6,810 bases of DNA from Mariprofundaceae bacterium (GTDB lineage Bacteria; Pseudomonadota; Zetaproteobacteria; Mariprofundales; Mariprofundaceae), in the NCBI GenBank assembly GCA_030950965.1, contig JAUZQP010000158.1:1-6810 (forward strand). Direction: 5' to 3'. The number at the start of each line of letters is the position of its first letter. Positions within the stretch are counted from its first letter, which is position 1. Positions 6,660-6,810 of this stretch are shown one piece after another. The translations under genes were made by a program, and so were the position numbers. A model generated the notes under the pieces. It worked only from the letters and a program-made list of their open reading frames with translations, searched no databases and was not told where the DNA came from.

Positions 6660-6810
6660 TTGAAAACACGACATTACTGTTTGAGCGCGTTCTTGCTGGC
6701 GATGGCTTGCGTATCAAGCGCGTGGGCTGCTGAGCAAGAGAACCGCTGGGCAACCTCTTACGCGCTAGAAGCCAATGGTCAATACGAACAAGCAGCGGCT
6801 TTAATGGTAC
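6660..6810 (+). CDS. 5' part of an exported, probably TPR-containing protein (cut by the window edge)
   Basis: Only the first 50 codons are present. TTG at 6660 begins MKTRHYCLSAFLLAMACVSS, a clear signal peptide, with a likely cleavage after AWA at residue 23. An Ala-Met-Ala-Cys at 14-17 makes a lipoprotein signal possible but less typical, since Leu is usual at -3. The mature start, RWATSYALEANGQYEQAAALM, resembles the first helix pair of a tetratricopeptide repeat (small residues, then G-x-Y-x-x-A). It follows the beta-barrel gene by 17 bp, so the product is probably a periplasmic or outer-membrane-attached partner of that barrel. The function and full length cannot be judged. Confidence 0.65.
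   Translation, partial: MKTRHYCLSAFLLAMACVSSAWAAEQENRWATSYALEANGQYEQAAALMV

Noticed and set aside
1..6810. CRISPR array, tRNA, rRNA or insertion sequence
   Set aside because: I saw no regularly spaced repeats, cloverleaf, rRNA-like sequence or transposase reading frame on either strand.

Overview
The window holds one compact same-strand module of six genes, the last cut by the right edge, behind about 250 bp of non-coding DNA. The first four genes abut or overlap: a 4-bp ATGA overlap, then 4-bp gaps with strong Shine-Dalgarno sites. The last two follow after about 29 and 17 bp. One operon is the simplest reading. Moderate GC, Shine-Dalgarno starts, two Sec-type signal peptides and an outer-membrane beta-barrel ending in an aromatic residue indicate a Gram-negative bacterium. 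Base composition and protein style suggest a gammaproteobacterium, perhaps near Thiotrichales, but that placement is only an impression.

Layout. 1-118 is a large imperfect palindrome with 9-bp perfect ends. 119-251 is a C-rich leader with a perfect TATAAT box and, right behind it, a 16-bp inverted repeat that could be an operator. 252-1082 encodes a TetR-type DNA-binding domain fused to a C-terminal PqqD-like domain. 1079-2146 encodes a CarB/RimK-type ATP-grasp ligase. 2151-3542 encodes a fold-type III PLP decarboxylase of the LysA/ornithine decarboxylase superfamily, with altered substrate-pocket motifs. 3547-5721 encodes a urea-transporter-like membrane domain fused to an M23 metallopeptidase domain and an unassigned C-terminal region. 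5752-6642 encodes an exported outer-membrane beta-barrel. 6660 onward is the start of an exported, probably TPR-containing protein.

How they may work together (inference). A PqqD-like domain, an ATP-grasp ligase and a PLP decarboxylase are typical parts of a pathway that activates a carboxylate, joins it to an amine or carrier peptide, and trims the product. The transporter/peptidase fusion, the barrel and the TPR protein point to a route across or into the envelope. The set could make and move a small amide, peptide-like or polyamine-like compound, or modify the cell wall. No precursor peptide or urease gene is visible, and the substrate cannot be read from sequence. The most unusual parts are the regulator-PqqD fusion, the transporter-M23 fusion with its puzzling topology, and the upstream palindrome.
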